Positions 7,527 through 16,772 of a stretch of DNA of 63,143 bases are shown in pieces. The stretch spans positions 1 through 63,143 of the forward strand of contig JAGXLV010000009.1 of assembly GCA_018334495.1 (NCBI GenBank), in the 5' to 3' direction. Made by a program: the position numbers and the translations under genes. How positions within the stretch are numbered: the stretch's first letter is position 1; each line of letters opens with the position of its first letter. This DNA is from Oleiphilaceae bacterium. Lineage in GTDB: Bacteria; Pseudomonadota; Gammaproteobacteria; Pseudomonadales; Oleiphilaceae. Below the pieces are notes generated by a model, which saw nothing but the letters and a program-made list of their open reading frames with translations, was not told the origin of the DNA and ran no database searches.

Positions 7527-9260
7527 ATGGCAAGCCAACTGGAAATAGCCGTAGGGCAGTGCACAGACCGGGGCCGCAAGGACATCAACCAGGATTTCCA
7601 TGGTGTGTTTACGCCCAGAGAACCGCAATTAAGTTCCAAGGGTGTTGCCATTGCGCTGGCCGACGGCATCAGCAGCAGTGACGTCAGTCAGGTTGCCAGC
7701 GAATCCGCCGTCAAGGGCTTCCTCCAGGACTATTTCAGCACCTCGGAGGCCTGGTCGGTCAAAAAATCCGCCCACCGGGTTCTGATGGCCACCAACTCCT
7801 GGCTCTACGCCCAGACCCGTCAAAGTCAGTACCGTTACGACAAAGACCGGGGTTATGTGTGCACCTTCAGTGCCATGGTGATCAAGTCGACAACGGCGCA
7901 CATTTTCCATGCCGGGGATGCGCGCATTTATCGTCGGCAGGGCGCGGCCCTGGAACAATTGACCCAGGATCATCGCCTCTGGGTATCCCGGGACATCAAC
8001 TACCTCAGCCGTGCCTTGGGCGTTGATGCCCAGGTCGAGATTGACTATCAGGCTCTGGGGGTCGGGAAAGGCGATGTGTTTGTGCTCGCCACCGACGGCG
8101 TTTACGAATACGCCAGCGCCGGATTCATGATCAACGCCATCGACCAGCACCCCGAGGATCTGGATGCCGCTGCCAAAGCGATTGTGAGTGAAGCCTATGA
8201 GCGGGGCAGTGCCGACAATCTGACCTGCCAGATTATCCGGATCGAGAACCTGCCCAGTCAGGGCATCAGCGAATTACACCAGCAGATAAACGACCTGCCA
8301 TTTCCGCCGATGCTGGAGGCGCGAATGGCGTTTGACGGTTTCCGGATTGTCCGGCCGTTGCATGCCAGCAGCCGCAGCCACGTTTACCTGGGGGTGGATA
8401 AGGACACTGACGAATCGGTCATCCTGAAAACGCCTTCAACGGACCTCCAGTATGACCCGGCAGGTCTGGAACGATTTCTGATGGAGGAGTGGGTGGCCAG
8501 GCGCGTGAACAGTGCCCATGTGGTGAAGCCCTGCTCACAGACCCGTAAGCGCAATTTCCTCTATATTGTCACTGAGTTCATCGACGGCCAGACCCTGACT
8601 CAGTGGATGATCGATAACCCCAGGCCCGACCTGGAGACCGTGCGCGGTATTATCGAACAAGTCGCCCGCGGCCTGCGTGCCCTGCACCGGCTCGAAATGC
8701 TGCACCAGGATCTGAGGCCGGCGAACATCATGATCGACAGCACGGGAACCGCAAAGATCATTGATTTCGGCTCGACCCGGGTCGCGGGCATCATGGACAT
8801 TACCAGGCCCATTGAACAGAGCGATCTTTTGGGAACCGCGCTTTACACCGCCCCGGAATATTTCCTGGGCGAAAGCGGCTCGCCCCGCTCCGATATTTTT
8901 GCCCTGGGCGTGATGGCCTATCAGATGCTGTCGGGCAAATTGCCCTATGGCGTCGAGGTTGCCAAAACCCGAACCCGAGCCGATCAACGCAAGCTGCGCT
9001 ACGACTCGTTAGTGCACATCGACCGCGAGATTCCCGCCTGGGTGGACGATGCCATCAGTACCGCGGTTCACCCAAGCCCCGACAAGCGTTACGGCGAATT
9101 GTCAGAGTTTGTCTTTGATCTGCGCCACCCCAACAAGGCTTTTCTGGATCGGACCCGTCTGCCGCTGATTGAGAGGAACCCCCTGGTTTTCTGGAAGGGA
9201 ATGTCTCTCGTTCTGGCAATTATTGTCGTGTTTCTGGCGCTGCCCAGGCCGCTGATTTAA
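7527..9260 (+). CDS. PP2C phosphatase-Ser/Thr kinase fusion with C-terminal membrane anchor
   Basis: 577 residues. The N-terminal PP2C-type phosphatase (about 5-235) has its metal-ligand motifs: RxxNQD near 17-23, ADG at 45-47, ATDG near 190 and the late ADNLT near 230. A Hanks-type kinase domain (about 265-540) has the ATP lysine in VILK, catalytic HQDLRPAN at 393-400 and DFG at 413-415. The glycine loop is poor and the RD arginine is replaced, so it is a non-RD kinase. One hydrophobic helix near the C-terminus (about 552-573) suggests membrane anchoring. In pseudomonads a kinase gene of this kind sits between nirB and a nitrate transporter gene; the nirBD position here matches, but no nasA follows. 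Its phosphotarget is unknown. Confidence 0.9.
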   Translation: MASQLEIAVGQCTDRGRKDINQDFHGVFTPREPQLSSKGVAIALADGISSSDVSQVASESAVKGFLQDYFSTSEAWSVKKSAHRVLMATNSWLYAQTRQSQYRYDKDRGYVCTFSAMVIKSTTAHIFHAGDARIYRRQGAALEQLTQDHRLWVSRDINYLSRALGVDAQVEIDYQALGVGKGDVFVLATDGVYEYASAGFMINAIDQHPEDLDAAAKAIVSEAYERGSADNLTCQIIRIENLPSQGISELHQQINDLPFPPMLEARMAFDGFRIVRPLHASSRSHVYLGVDKDTDESVILKTPSTDLQYDPAGLERFLMEEWVARRVNSAHVVKPCSQTRKRNFLYIVTEFIDGQTLTQWMIDNPRPDLETVRGIIEQVARGLRALHRLEMLHQDLRPANIMIDSTGTAKIIDFGSTRVAGIMDITRPIEQSDLLGTALYTAPEYFLGESGSPRSDIFALGVMAYQMLSGKLPYGVEVAKTRTRADQRKLRYDSLVHIDREIPAWVDDAISTAVHPSPDKRYGELSEFVFDLRHPNKAFLDRTRLPLIERNPLVFWKGMSLVLAIIVVFLALPRPLI

Positions 9261-9323
9261 TCCATTTCCGGTCTGTTCAGCTGCCCCTGTCTGTCTTTCT
9301 GGTACAGCCGGCTTCCGGTTTTC

Positions 9324-9584
9324 TCAAGGTTCATAACGAACCCGACCCACCAGGACCCCGGGTTCGGCCGCCCGGCGTATCAGCTCCAGGCCGTCGTCAC
9401 CAAAACTCGCGCTGAGCTCTATGTTGGTCACATTCTGGCCTTGCAGGTTGCGGACCAACTGAACCCCTGCATCGACGCTGTCCACAATCGCTGTCGTCAA
9501 GGTGAAGCCTTCACTGCTCTGGGCGCTGCTTGAAGCGCCGCCAGGTGCCAGAATGATGAATGCCAGATGGGTTTGTTCAGTCAT
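9324..9584 (-). CDS. DUF6506-like small protein
   Basis: 86 residues, beginning MTEQTHLAFIILAPGG and containing a GFTLTTAIVDSVDAGVQLV segment then a short alpha/beta C-terminus with ELSASFGDDGLELIRRA. The pattern resembles the DUF6506 proteins, whose function is not known. Soluble, no signal. It begins 16 nt after the BCCT transporter stop on the same strand, with AGGAGATAG upstream of its ATG, so the two are probably co-transcribed. The family name is from memory and is the weak part of the call. Confidence 0.6.
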   Translation of the reverse strand: MTEQTHLAFIILAPGGASSSAQSSEGFTLTTAIVDSVDAGVQLVRNLQGQNVTNIELSASFGDDGLELIRRAAEPGVLVGRVRYEP

Positions 9585-9600
9585 GGTTGCTATCTCCTGT

Positions 9601-11115
9601 TTATGAATTCTGCTCGGCCTGGAGCGATCGGAACAGTCCCCAGACTGCGACCAACAGAAACACGGCCATGGGCAGGCCGGTTGTCAGGGAGGCCGTCTGC
9701 AGCGCCTGGAGGCCGCCGGCATAGAGCAGAACGGCTGCCACAATGCCCTCCGTTATAGCCCAGAAAAGGCGTTGCGCGCGGGGCGGGTGGCGGTGGCCTC
9801 CGGAGCTGATCATGTCGTTCACCAACGAACCGGAATCCGATGACGTCACAAAGAAAATGACGGTCAGTAGGGTCGCCAGTAACCACATGACAGGCACCAG
9901 CGGCAGGCTCTCCAGAATCAGGTAGAGAGACAGAGCGTGGTTTTCCTGAACCTGCGCGGCGATGTCGGCGCCTTCGTAGAGCTCCATGTGGATACCGGTA
10001 CCGCCAATCACGGCAAACCAGAGAAACCCTCCGAGGCTTGGTACCAGCAACGCGGTGAACACGAATTCCCGAATGCTACGGCCTTTGGAAATGCGGGCGA
10101 CAAAGACACCAACAAAAGGCGCCCAGGCGATCCACCAACTCCAGTAAAACAAAGTCCAGCTCGCCTGCCAACCGCCGTGACTGCCCGGGTTGGACTCCAG
10201 GCTGGTAAGCGGTAGTTTTTGCAGGTAGTAACCCAAGCCGTCGAGAAAAACTTCCAGAACAAACACAGTGGGACCAAACACCAGGACAAACGCAAAAATG
10301 AATACCAGCAATCCGATATTGAATTGACTGAGAAACCGGATGCCTTTGTGGAGGCCGGTTACGACGGAGATCGTCGCCATTGCGGTAATGCCGGTAATCA
10401 ACAGTAACTGGGGGCCGATACCCTGAGGCATGCCGAACAGCTTGCCCAGGCCCGCGTTGATCTGCATGGCGCCCAGTCCCAACGACGTGGCGACGCCGAA
10501 CAGGGTGCCCAGTACCGCAAGAGTGTCGACTGCGTGGCCGATGCCACCATGGATGCGGTCACCCAGTATCGGATAAAGCAGAGAGCGGGGCGCCAGCGGC
10601 AGGCCTTTGCGAAAATGGAAGTAAGCCAGGGGCAGGGCGATGGCACAGTAGATCGCCCAGGGGTGAAGGCCCCAGTGAAAGAAGGTATAGCGCATGGCTT
10701 CGCGAATGGAGTCCTGCTGCCCGCCTTCCGCACCGGGCGGACTCATGAAGTGTTCCAGCGGCTCGGCGGCCCCGAAAAAAACGATACCTATGCCCATGCC
10801 GGCACTAAGCAACATGGCAAACCATGTCAGGTTTCCGAACTCGGGCCGGGTATTCTCGCCGCCGAGGCGGATTTTGCCGAAGCGACTGCAGCCAAGGCTG
10901 ATCACCGCGATAAGCAGCGCTGTCGCCGTAAAAATATAAAACCAGCCGAAGTGCCTGACAATGCCGGACTGCAGAGAACCGAAAAGGCTTGACGCTGTGT
11001 CGGTGAACAGCCCGGAAAAAGCCACAAACACAATGGCCAGGAAGCCGGCGGGCAGGAAAACCCAGGGTTCCATGTGGGAAATCAAACGCTGGAAAAGAGA
11101 CGAACCCTTCATCAT
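9601..11115 (-). CDS. BCCT-family betaine/choline/carnitine transporter
   Basis: 504-residue inner-membrane carrier of the betaine-choline-carnitine family, about twelve hydrophobic helices. The family segment is at 324-340 (YWSWWIAWAPFVGVF), rich in substrate-binding tryptophans, and the unwound helix motif GMGIG is at 106-110, the form found in the sodium-coupled betaine carrier BetP rather than in the exchanger CaiT. Substrate is probably a quaternary ammonium osmolyte; which one cannot be told. The cytoplasmic tails are short, without the long regulatory C-terminus of BetP. No choline dehydrogenase genes nearby. Two adjacent ATG codons make the exact start uncertain. Confidence 0.93.
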   Translation of the reverse strand: MMKGSSLFQRLISHMEPWVFLPAGFLAIVFVAFSGLFTDTASSLFGSLQSGIVRHFGWFYIFTATALLIAVISLGCSRFGKIRLGGENTRPEFGNLTWFAMLLSAGMGIGIVFFGAAEPLEHFMSPPGAEGGQQDSIREAMRYTFFHWGLHPWAIYCAIALPLAYFHFRKGLPLAPRSLLYPILGDRIHGGIGHAVDTLAVLGTLFGVATSLGLGAMQINAGLGKLFGMPQGIGPQLLLITGITAMATISVVTGLHKGIRFLSQFNIGLLVFIFAFVLVFGPTVFVLEVFLDGLGYYLQKLPLTSLESNPGSHGGWQASWTLFYWSWWIAWAPFVGVFVARISKGRSIREFVFTALLVPSLGGFLWFAVIGGTGIHMELYEGADIAAQVQENHALSLYLILESLPLVPVMWLLATLLTVIFFVTSSDSGSLVNDMISSGGHRHPPRAQRLFWAITEGIVAAVLLYAGGLQALQTASLTTGLPMAVFLLVAVWGLFRSLQAEQNS

Positions 11116-11241
11116 TCTTTTACATTAAAAGACCTCGGCGCCCCGGACAAATCTTTGTTTATTGCCGGCCGGTCCAGGTTCAAAGTCGCTTCTTGACACT
11201 TCGGGTTCACGGCGTTCCGATGAAGCGAAGGGAGGAGACCT

Positions 11242-11862
11242 GTGAAGGGACCATACCGACAGTTCCGCCAATCTGTCCGGGCAATGCTCGGGCTGTTTTT
11301 GGTTTTTGTAATGCTCCCGGGCTGCAGCACACGGGTGATACCGCCGGCCCAGCCACAGCAGCCCGTTACCGTGCATTTGATGGATCACGGACGCCACGCC
11401 AGTCTCATTTTGCCCGCGCCTGAAACAGGGTGGGTGCGCTATGCTCATGGCGAATGGCGCTGGTATGCCAAACACGAGACCGGTTTCTGGCGCGCTGTCA
11501 GTGCTCTGTTCCTGCCGACGGACGCCGCCATTGCCCGGGGATGGCTGGAAAGCGTGCCCGGGCGGGGTGAATATTCACCGGCCATACCGGAAGGTTTCGA
11601 AACTATCCATTCATTTTCCGTTGAAAAACATCAAGTGACAGCGCTCAGATCACGCCTGGAATCCCATTTTGAAGCTCCCGAAAAAACCTATTTTCAAGCC
11701 CGCTACAATCTGCACTTCGTGCCTTACCCTCAAGCCTACTCGGTGCTCAGCAATAGCAACCAGGTCATGGCGCAATGGCTTCGGGAATTGGGCGCGGAAG
11801 TGGAGAGTGCCGGACTCCTGTCAGACTGGCGCCTGCAGGCTCGGGACGGGCCTTCGCCCTGA
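11242..11862 (+). CDS. Lipoprotein, DUF2459-like
   Basis: A GTG-started 206-residue protein preceded by a perfect GGAGG 7 nt upstream. The N-terminus has arginines, a hydrophobic run (15-24) and a lipobox LPGC ending at C28, so it should be a lipid-anchored envelope protein. The mature part contains VHLMDHGRHASLILP and WVRYAHGEWRWY, which resemble the start of DUF2459 (a family once noted near urease genes). No urease genes are in the window. Function unknown. It stands alone between two minus-strand genes. Confidence 0.6.
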   Translation: MKGPYRQFRQSVRAMLGLFLVFVMLPGCSTRVIPPAQPQQPVTVHLMDHGRHASLILPAPETGWVRYAHGEWRWYAKHETGFWRAVSALFLPTDAAIARGWLESVPGRGEYSPAIPEGFETIHSFSVEKHQVTALRSRLESHFEAPEKTYFQARYNLHFVPYPQAYSVLSNSNQVMAQWLRELGAEVESAGLLSDWRLQARDGPSP

Positions 11863-11886
11863 ATAGCCCCACCGGCTGAGTTACGC

Positions 11887-13320
11887 TCACGAGCGTGGCT
11901 GTGTCAGCCAGCCGGGAAGGCGAGCACACAGATAGACAAAAAAAGCGGCGGCCAGCCCCGGCAGAAGTTTGAAGACGTCGTCGTTGTAAGGCGAGATATG
12001 CCAGAGCAATACTGTGCCAAAGCCGGCAAACATCATCGCCACAGCGGTTCTGGTGGAATAAGGCTGATGCAACACCCGCAAAATCAGTACGGAGCCCAGG
12101 CTTGCTGCCAGGGCAGACCAGGCAATCAGCACCAGGCCGAAAACACCCTCCGGCGCGTAAAGCGCCACGGCCAGTGCCAGCGCCGCAATGGTAATAGTGG
12201 CTACTTTGGACGCGATGTAAGAGTCCTTCCAGCGGGGCTGTATATCCTGGGTGACGGAGCCGGAACAGACAATCACCTGAGAGTCGGCTGTCGACATGGT
12301 GGCGGCAAACAGGCCGGCCAGGGAGATGCCCACAAAGAAGGTGGGCAGCATCTCAAGAGTGACCAGGGGTAACGCCAGCTCGGTGGGCTCGGTAATGCCT
12401 TCGGCAACCTGTCTGTCCGGGAGATTCGGTAGGAGCGCGCGGCTATAAAGCCCCACGCCCAGAGAGGCGGCGAAAAAGGGCACGAACCAGGTAAAATACC
12501 AGATTCGCGCCTTCTTAACGGCTTTCACCGACTCAATCGCCATGAACCGCACCATGATCTGGGGCTGACCCATGGAACCGAAACCACCCGCCATCATGCC
12601 CAGCAGGTAAAACAGCACTCCAAACTCAAGATTGGCCGGGAACAGCGACATTAGCGCCGGGTCCTGAGCCCGTAAATTGGCGAACAATTCCGACGGACCA
12701 CCGATGGTGAGCCAGGACATGATGAGTATCATGACCATGGAGCCGATCATCACCAGACTCTGGGCCGCATCGGTCCAGATGGTCGCGCGAATACCGCCGG
12801 CAAAAGAATAGATCACCACCACCACCATGGCGATGCTGATGCCCACCCACATGTCCCAGCCAAATAGCGCGACCAGGGCCAGACTGCCGGCCTTGAACTG
12901 GCCGGCGGCATAGATGCCCAGAAACAAGAAGGTGATGACGCCCCCGAGCACAATGAGCACCCGATCATCCCGGCCGTCGTGGTTTCCTAACAGGCCGGCC
13001 AGAGTCTTTGCCTTGATCCGGCCTGATTGCTCGCGCACCCGTGGGTGAATGAAAAACCAGGCAGTCAAATCGCCCAGGATCCAGCCGACGGCCATCCACA
13101 CGGATTCGATCCCGACCCGGTAGGAAAAGGCGATCATGCCGATAAACATGAAACCACTGTTGTTGGTAGCGACGGCGGAAAGGGCGGACAGCCAGGGCTT
13201 TACCTGGCGGCTGGCGACAAGATAGTCACCGGTGGTGCGGCGCCTGCGGATAAATGAAATGGCACCGGCAAGGGTGATCAGAATAAGCAGTAGGCTGAAT
13301 GACCAGATGGCGGGTTCCAT
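11887..13320 (-). CDS. Sodium:solute symporter (PutP-like SSS family)
   Basis: 477 residues with about thirteen hydrophobic helices of the LeuT-fold sodium:solute symporter family. Family features include GDYLVASRQ in the first loop, the ATNNSGFMFIG sodium-site helix, and AATMSTADSQ in TM8, where AxxSTxxS residues bind sodium. Closest in feel to PutP proline symporters, but the substrate is not assigned. The ATG at 13320 is chosen because GGAAGGA lies 7 nt upstream; a longer frame to 13368 lacks a ribosome site. A small membrane protein gene lies 66 nt upstream on the same strand and may be its accessory subunit. Confidence 0.9.
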   Translation of the reverse strand: MEPAIWSFSLLLILITLAGAISFIRRRRTTGDYLVASRQVKPWLSALSAVATNNSGFMFIGMIAFSYRVGIESVWMAVGWILGDLTAWFFIHPRVREQSGRIKAKTLAGLLGNHDGRDDRVLIVLGGVITFLFLGIYAAGQFKAGSLALVALFGWDMWVGISIAMVVVVIYSFAGGIRATIWTDAAQSLVMIGSMVMILIMSWLTIGGPSELFANLRAQDPALMSLFPANLEFGVLFYLLGMMAGGFGSMGQPQIMVRFMAIESVKAVKKARIWYFTWFVPFFAASLGVGLYSRALLPNLPDRQVAEGITEPTELALPLVTLEMLPTFFVGISLAGLFAATMSTADSQVIVCSGSVTQDIQPRWKDSYIASKVATITIAALALAVALYAPEGVFGLVLIAWSALAASLGSVLILRVLHQPYSTRTAVAMMFAGFGTVLLWHISPYNDDVFKLLPGLAAAFFVYLCARLPGWLTQPRS

Positions 13321-13386
13321 GATGGATTCCTTCCAGTGGTTCTGCAGAGCAATGCAGTAACGCCGCACGTGTTGAGCCTGGTGAGC

Positions 13387-13656
13387 TTACTTCTCTTGTT
13401 TGTTCCGCTGTTTTTTAAGCCAAAGTATGATTGCCGCCGGTAAATGGGTCACCCCGAACGCCGTTACGAATACCCAGAGGCTGACAACGCCTTCAGCGTC
13501 CAGGTACACGTTGCTCATCGCCCAGCCGAAAGCCAGGCCAACGGCCAGCAGCATCAGACGGGTGATCCACAGTTGCCGGGCGCTGGCCGCATGGAAGGCC
13601 AGGCGATGCTGAGCATAGCCGGCGACCAGTAGCGCAAGCACCGCCGTTAGTATCAT
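13387..13656 (-). CDS. Small three-helix membrane protein next to the symporter
   Basis: 89 residues with three predicted helices (about 2-14, 28-46, 53-75) and a lysine-rich tail (KKQRNKQEK). The start at 13656 has GGGGGGAG 7 nt upstream; a longer frame from 13686 is less likely. I do not recognise the family. Several SSS carriers are encoded with a small membrane protein (for example ActP with a DUF4212 protein, PanF with YhdT), and the spacing and strand here invite the same reading, as inference only. Confidence 0.6.
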   Translation of the reverse strand: MILTAVLALLVAGYAQHRLAFHAASARQLWITRLMLLAVGLAFGWAMSNVYLDAEGVVSLWVFVTAFGVTHLPAAIILWLKKQRNKQEK

Positions 13657-13739
13657 GGGCTTCTCCCCCCGATTGTCACTGTCCATGCTGGCACTTTAAA
13701 GCGGCTTTTGGAATCCTGGTTATAGTACTGATCGGGAGT

Positions 13740-15023
13740 TCAGGGGCTTGCCCTTCGTTCGGTCTTGGGCCAGGATTTCGATTGTGCCTCTTCCTCGAAT
13801 CCGGTATTTCTCGGATCAATTTCCGACAGGCCAAGTGCGGCCTCCGGGTAGCTCATGTAAAACAGCTCCTGCTCGCTCACTGAGGGGTGCTCCTGTTTGG
13901 AGCCAAATCTCATGAAGGCGATAAAACCGATCAGTATGAGGGCATTACTCACGAACAATCCGCGAGGGCCCAGCAATTCCATAAACAGGGCACTTAGCGG
14001 CGGGCCGATGCAACTTCCAATACCATAGCTCAGCAGAAGCGCGGTGCTGGTCGCGGTAATTTGGCGGGTCTCCACCAGGTCGTTGGTGACCGCCACGGAA
14101 ATCGGGTAAATGGTGGCCGTAATGCCCATGTAAAGGCCAACGCACACCACCAGCAAAATAATGCTGTAACCGCCCGCGAGGGCGGCAGCAGCGCTGGCGG
14201 CAGCAGCCAGGCAGGCGGCCACGAGGAGGATGCGGTAGCGGTCAAAACGATCGCAGAGCCGCCCCACTGGCCAGGCCAGAAGCATGGCTGCAATGATCGC
14301 TGACGCCATGAAATTGGAAATCTGACCCAGGTCCAGCCCGATGCGATCGGCAAACACGGGGCCCATAGCGTAAAAGGCGCTGATTAAGAGGCCGGCGACC
14401 AGCGCGCCCAGCATTCCCTGAGGGCAGGCTTTGTAGAGCGTCCGCAAGGACATCCGCTCGCCCCGAACGATGGTGGGCGACTCGCGCTTCGTCAGCGACA
14501 GGGGCACCAGGGCCAGAGTGATGAGAATGGCGGCCAATGAAAAAGGGATGAAGCCCGCCGGATCGCCGACCCTGATCAGCACCTGGCCACCGGCGGTGGA
14601 AAGGAAAAACACCAGCTGGTAAACGGCGAAAAGCGTCGCCCGGTTCTGATTGGTCGCCTTACTGCTGAACCAGCTCTCCATCACGATCATCAGGCCCGCC
14701 ATTACGAAGCCACCGAGCGCGCGCAGAACGCCCCATAAGCCCGTTTCCACTGCCATGGGGTAGATCAGAATAGAAGCGGCAAGCACGGCCGCAAACACCG
14801 CGAATGCCCGAATATGACCGACTTTCTCGATGATTCTGCCAGCCCAGAGGGTACCGGCCACGAAACCCAGCGAATAGAACACCAGAATCCAGCCGATCAG
14901 GGCAGTACTGAACCCCTCGATGCTTAAACGCAGCCCCAGAAGCGTCATCAGAAAAGCGTTGCCGCTGATCAGTAAAATAATGCTGATGATCAGCGATGAC
15001 AGTGTGAGGGCCGTTCTTTGCAT
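13740..15023 (-). CDS. MFS transporter, YcaD-like
   Basis: 427-residue major facilitator with twelve hydrophobic helices, a cytoplasmic loop near 190-205 and a hydrophilic C-terminal tail of about 45 residues. The early loop after TM2 reads AGRIIEKVGHIRAF, an MFS signature-type motif, and the general wording (YSLGFVAGTLW, ESWFSSKATNQNRA) is that of YcaD-type drug or metabolite exporters. Substrate unknown. CAGGA lies 7 nt before the ATG. It is 126 nt downstream of mgtE on the same strand, perhaps an independent unit. Confidence 0.85.
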   Translation of the reverse strand: MQRTALTLSSLIISIILLISGNAFLMTLLGLRLSIEGFSTALIGWILVFYSLGFVAGTLWAGRIIEKVGHIRAFAVFAAVLAASILIYPMAVETGLWGVLRALGGFVMAGLMIVMESWFSSKATNQNRATLFAVYQLVFFLSTAGGQVLIRVGDPAGFIPFSLAAILITLALVPLSLTKRESPTIVRGERMSLRTLYKACPQGMLGALVAGLLISAFYAMGPVFADRIGLDLGQISNFMASAIIAAMLLAWPVGRLCDRFDRYRILLVAACLAAAASAAAALAGGYSIILLVVCVGLYMGITATIYPISVAVTNDLVETRQITATSTALLLSYGIGSCIGPPLSALFMELLGPRGLFVSNALILIGFIAFMRFGSKQEHPSVSEQELFYMSYPEAALGLSEIDPRNTGFEEEAQSKSWPKTERRASP

Positions 15024-15149
15024 CAGTTATCCTGTTGGGCTGGTGACTCGGTGGGGCGCTTTGAACCGGCGAAGCCGGTTGGTCTTGCGAATACCGATAC
15101 CATCCTACCGATAATGCTCGGTCAGGTTAACCTGGCCAGGTAAGGGCCA

Positions 15150-16331
15150 CTACAGAATCAAGGCGGTTGCCAGGAACAGCATCAGGCCCATGCCGATAAT
15201 ATCGGTAAAGGTTGTCAGGAAAATGCTGCTGGCAGTCGCAGGGTCGGCGCCAAAGCGCTTGAGTATAATCGGTACCATAACGCCAAAAATGCCACTGCCG
15301 ATACAGGCGCCGGTCATGGCCAGCACAATGACAAGACCCAGCAGCAGAGGCTGAACCGAGTCCGTGGCCATGGCATAGCCGAACATGGCAGTCCCTGCCA
15401 CAAGACCGACGATGAAGCCGTTGAGGGCGCCAAGCAGAATTTCCTTGCGCAGAAGCTTCATGACCGGGTAATCCTGCATCTGGCCCAGGGTCATTCCGCG
15501 CAGGGTGATGGCCAGGGCCTGACAGCCGGTGTTGCCGCTCTGGCCGGCAAGCACTGGCAGAAATACGGCCAGTGCCACCACCTGGGTAATCGTATCTTCA
15601 AATATACCGACAACGGATGCCGCCGCGAAGGCGGTGAACAGGTTCACCAGGAGCCAGGGGTGACGCATGCGAAATGCCGCCATCACCGACGTGTTGATTT
15701 GCTCTTCTTTCGCCACACCATACTGAGAGCCGGCCTGGGTGCTCAGCTCCGAGGCGATACGTTCATACAGTTTCCAGCTGCGCACCACACCGACCACCAC
15801 GTTATTGTCATCAACCACGGGGTACATCGGGTAATGTCGGTAGAGTACCTCGCCCACGGCCTCCTGAATGGGCGTGTCGACGCGAAAGGCAAAGGGGTTG
15901 ACCACCATGACGCCGTCCAGAGTTTCGGACGGCTTCGACAACAGCAGGTCACGCATGCCAATCACACCGACAAGGCGTTGCGACATGTCAGTGGCAAAAA
16001 TATAACTGATATCGGCTATTTCTGTGCTTTTGACCAGAAATGCCAGGGCTTCGGCCACCGTGTAAGTGGCGGGCAGAATGGCCGGCGCCGGCGTCATCAG
16101 CTCGCCGATGGTTTCCTCGCTGCCGGAAATCACCGCTTTGGTCGCCGCCTCATCAGCGGTGACGGTTTCCGCCAGATGCGAGGCCACGTTCATGGCCTGG
16201 TCGATCGGCATGCGCGAAAGGATAAACTGTATTTCGTCCGGTTGCAGCTTGCCAAGCACTTCGGCCGCATCGCGGGGGCTCTGTTCTTTGACCTCCTCGG
16301 CCAGCTCGGTCATACCGGGGGTCTGCCGCAT
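15150..16331 (-). CDS. mgtE: Magnesium transporter MgtE, short N-domain
   Basis: Mg2+ channel of the inner membrane, 393 residues against about 450 for well-studied members. Order: a helical N-domain (about 1-72, only half the usual size), two CBS modules (about 75-200) starting IGELMTPAPAILPA, a connecting helix, then five membrane helices (about 225-393). The pore segments include GQSGNTGCQALAI and the end of TM5 has TTFTDIIG, where the aspartate of the Mg2+ site sits. The missing part of the N-domain carries some cytosolic Mg2+ sites in Thermus MgtE, so gating may differ. No upstream start extends it. The PAS gene ends 51 nt upstream. Confidence 0.92.
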   Translation of the reverse strand: MRQTPGMTELAEEVKEQSPRDAAEVLGKLQPDEIQFILSRMPIDQAMNVASHLAETVTADEAATKAVISGSEETIGELMTPAPAILPATYTVAEALAFLVKSTEIADISYIFATDMSQRLVGVIGMRDLLLSKPSETLDGVMVVNPFAFRVDTPIQEAVGEVLYRHYPMYPVVDDNNVVVGVVRSWKLYERIASELSTQAGSQYGVAKEEQINTSVMAAFRMRHPWLLVNLFTAFAAASVVGIFEDTITQVVALAVFLPVLAGQSGNTGCQALAITLRGMTLGQMQDYPVMKLLRKEILLGALNGFIVGLVAGTAMFGYAMATDSVQPLLLGLVIVLAMTGACIGSGIFGVMVPIILKRFGADPATASSIFLTTFTDIIGMGLMLFLATALIL

Positions 16332-16382
16332 AGACTGATCCTAACGTGTCCAGATACAGGAGCTTAGCACATTAGCTGATAA

Positions 16383-16772
16383 TCAGTGATTGCCCCGGTC
16401 CCTCTGTACTGCCAGGTAGTGCGTTGCTCTGCCATTACGGGTTATCGGCGTTACTTTCCACTCGATATCAAACGGGGTCCCGTCTTTGCGGTAATTGATC
16501 GCCCTGCCGTGAAAAGTACGCCCGTTTTTAAGGTCGTCAGCCAGACGGCTAAGCTCCGCCGGATCTGTGTCAGGCCCCTGCAGCATTCCGGGGGTCTGTC
16601 CCATTACATCGTCGGCAGTGTAGCCGGTCATCTCGGTAAAGGACGGGTTGACGAATACGATTCTGGATGCGCCCCGGTCGTCAGTGGCCTCGGTAACCAT
16701 GATGGAATCGAAAGCCAGGTCGGCTGTCGCCTGGAACAGGGGTGATTCGAGAAGTGTTTGTTCATCAGTCAT
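16383..16772 (-). CDS. Stand-alone PAS protein, LOV-like without the cysteine
   Basis: 129 residues, almost wholly one PAS domain (about 15-125). The sequence FVNPSFTEMTGYTADDVMG followed by GQTPGMLQGPDTD has the layout of LOV photosensors (consensus GxNCRFLQ), but the flavin-binding cysteine is proline here. It ends IEWKVTPITRNGRATHYLAVQRD. Without an output domain it would act through a partner or bind another ligand. AGAATC-type spacing before the ATG is weak. It precedes mgtE by 51 nt on the same strand, possibly an operon. Confidence 0.8.
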   Translation of the reverse strand: MTDEQTLLESPLFQATADLAFDSIMVTEATDDRGASRIVFVNPSFTEMTGYTADDVMGQTPGMLQGPDTDPAELSRLADDLKNGRTFHGRAINYRKDGTPFDIEWKVTPITRNGRATHYLAVQRDRGNH

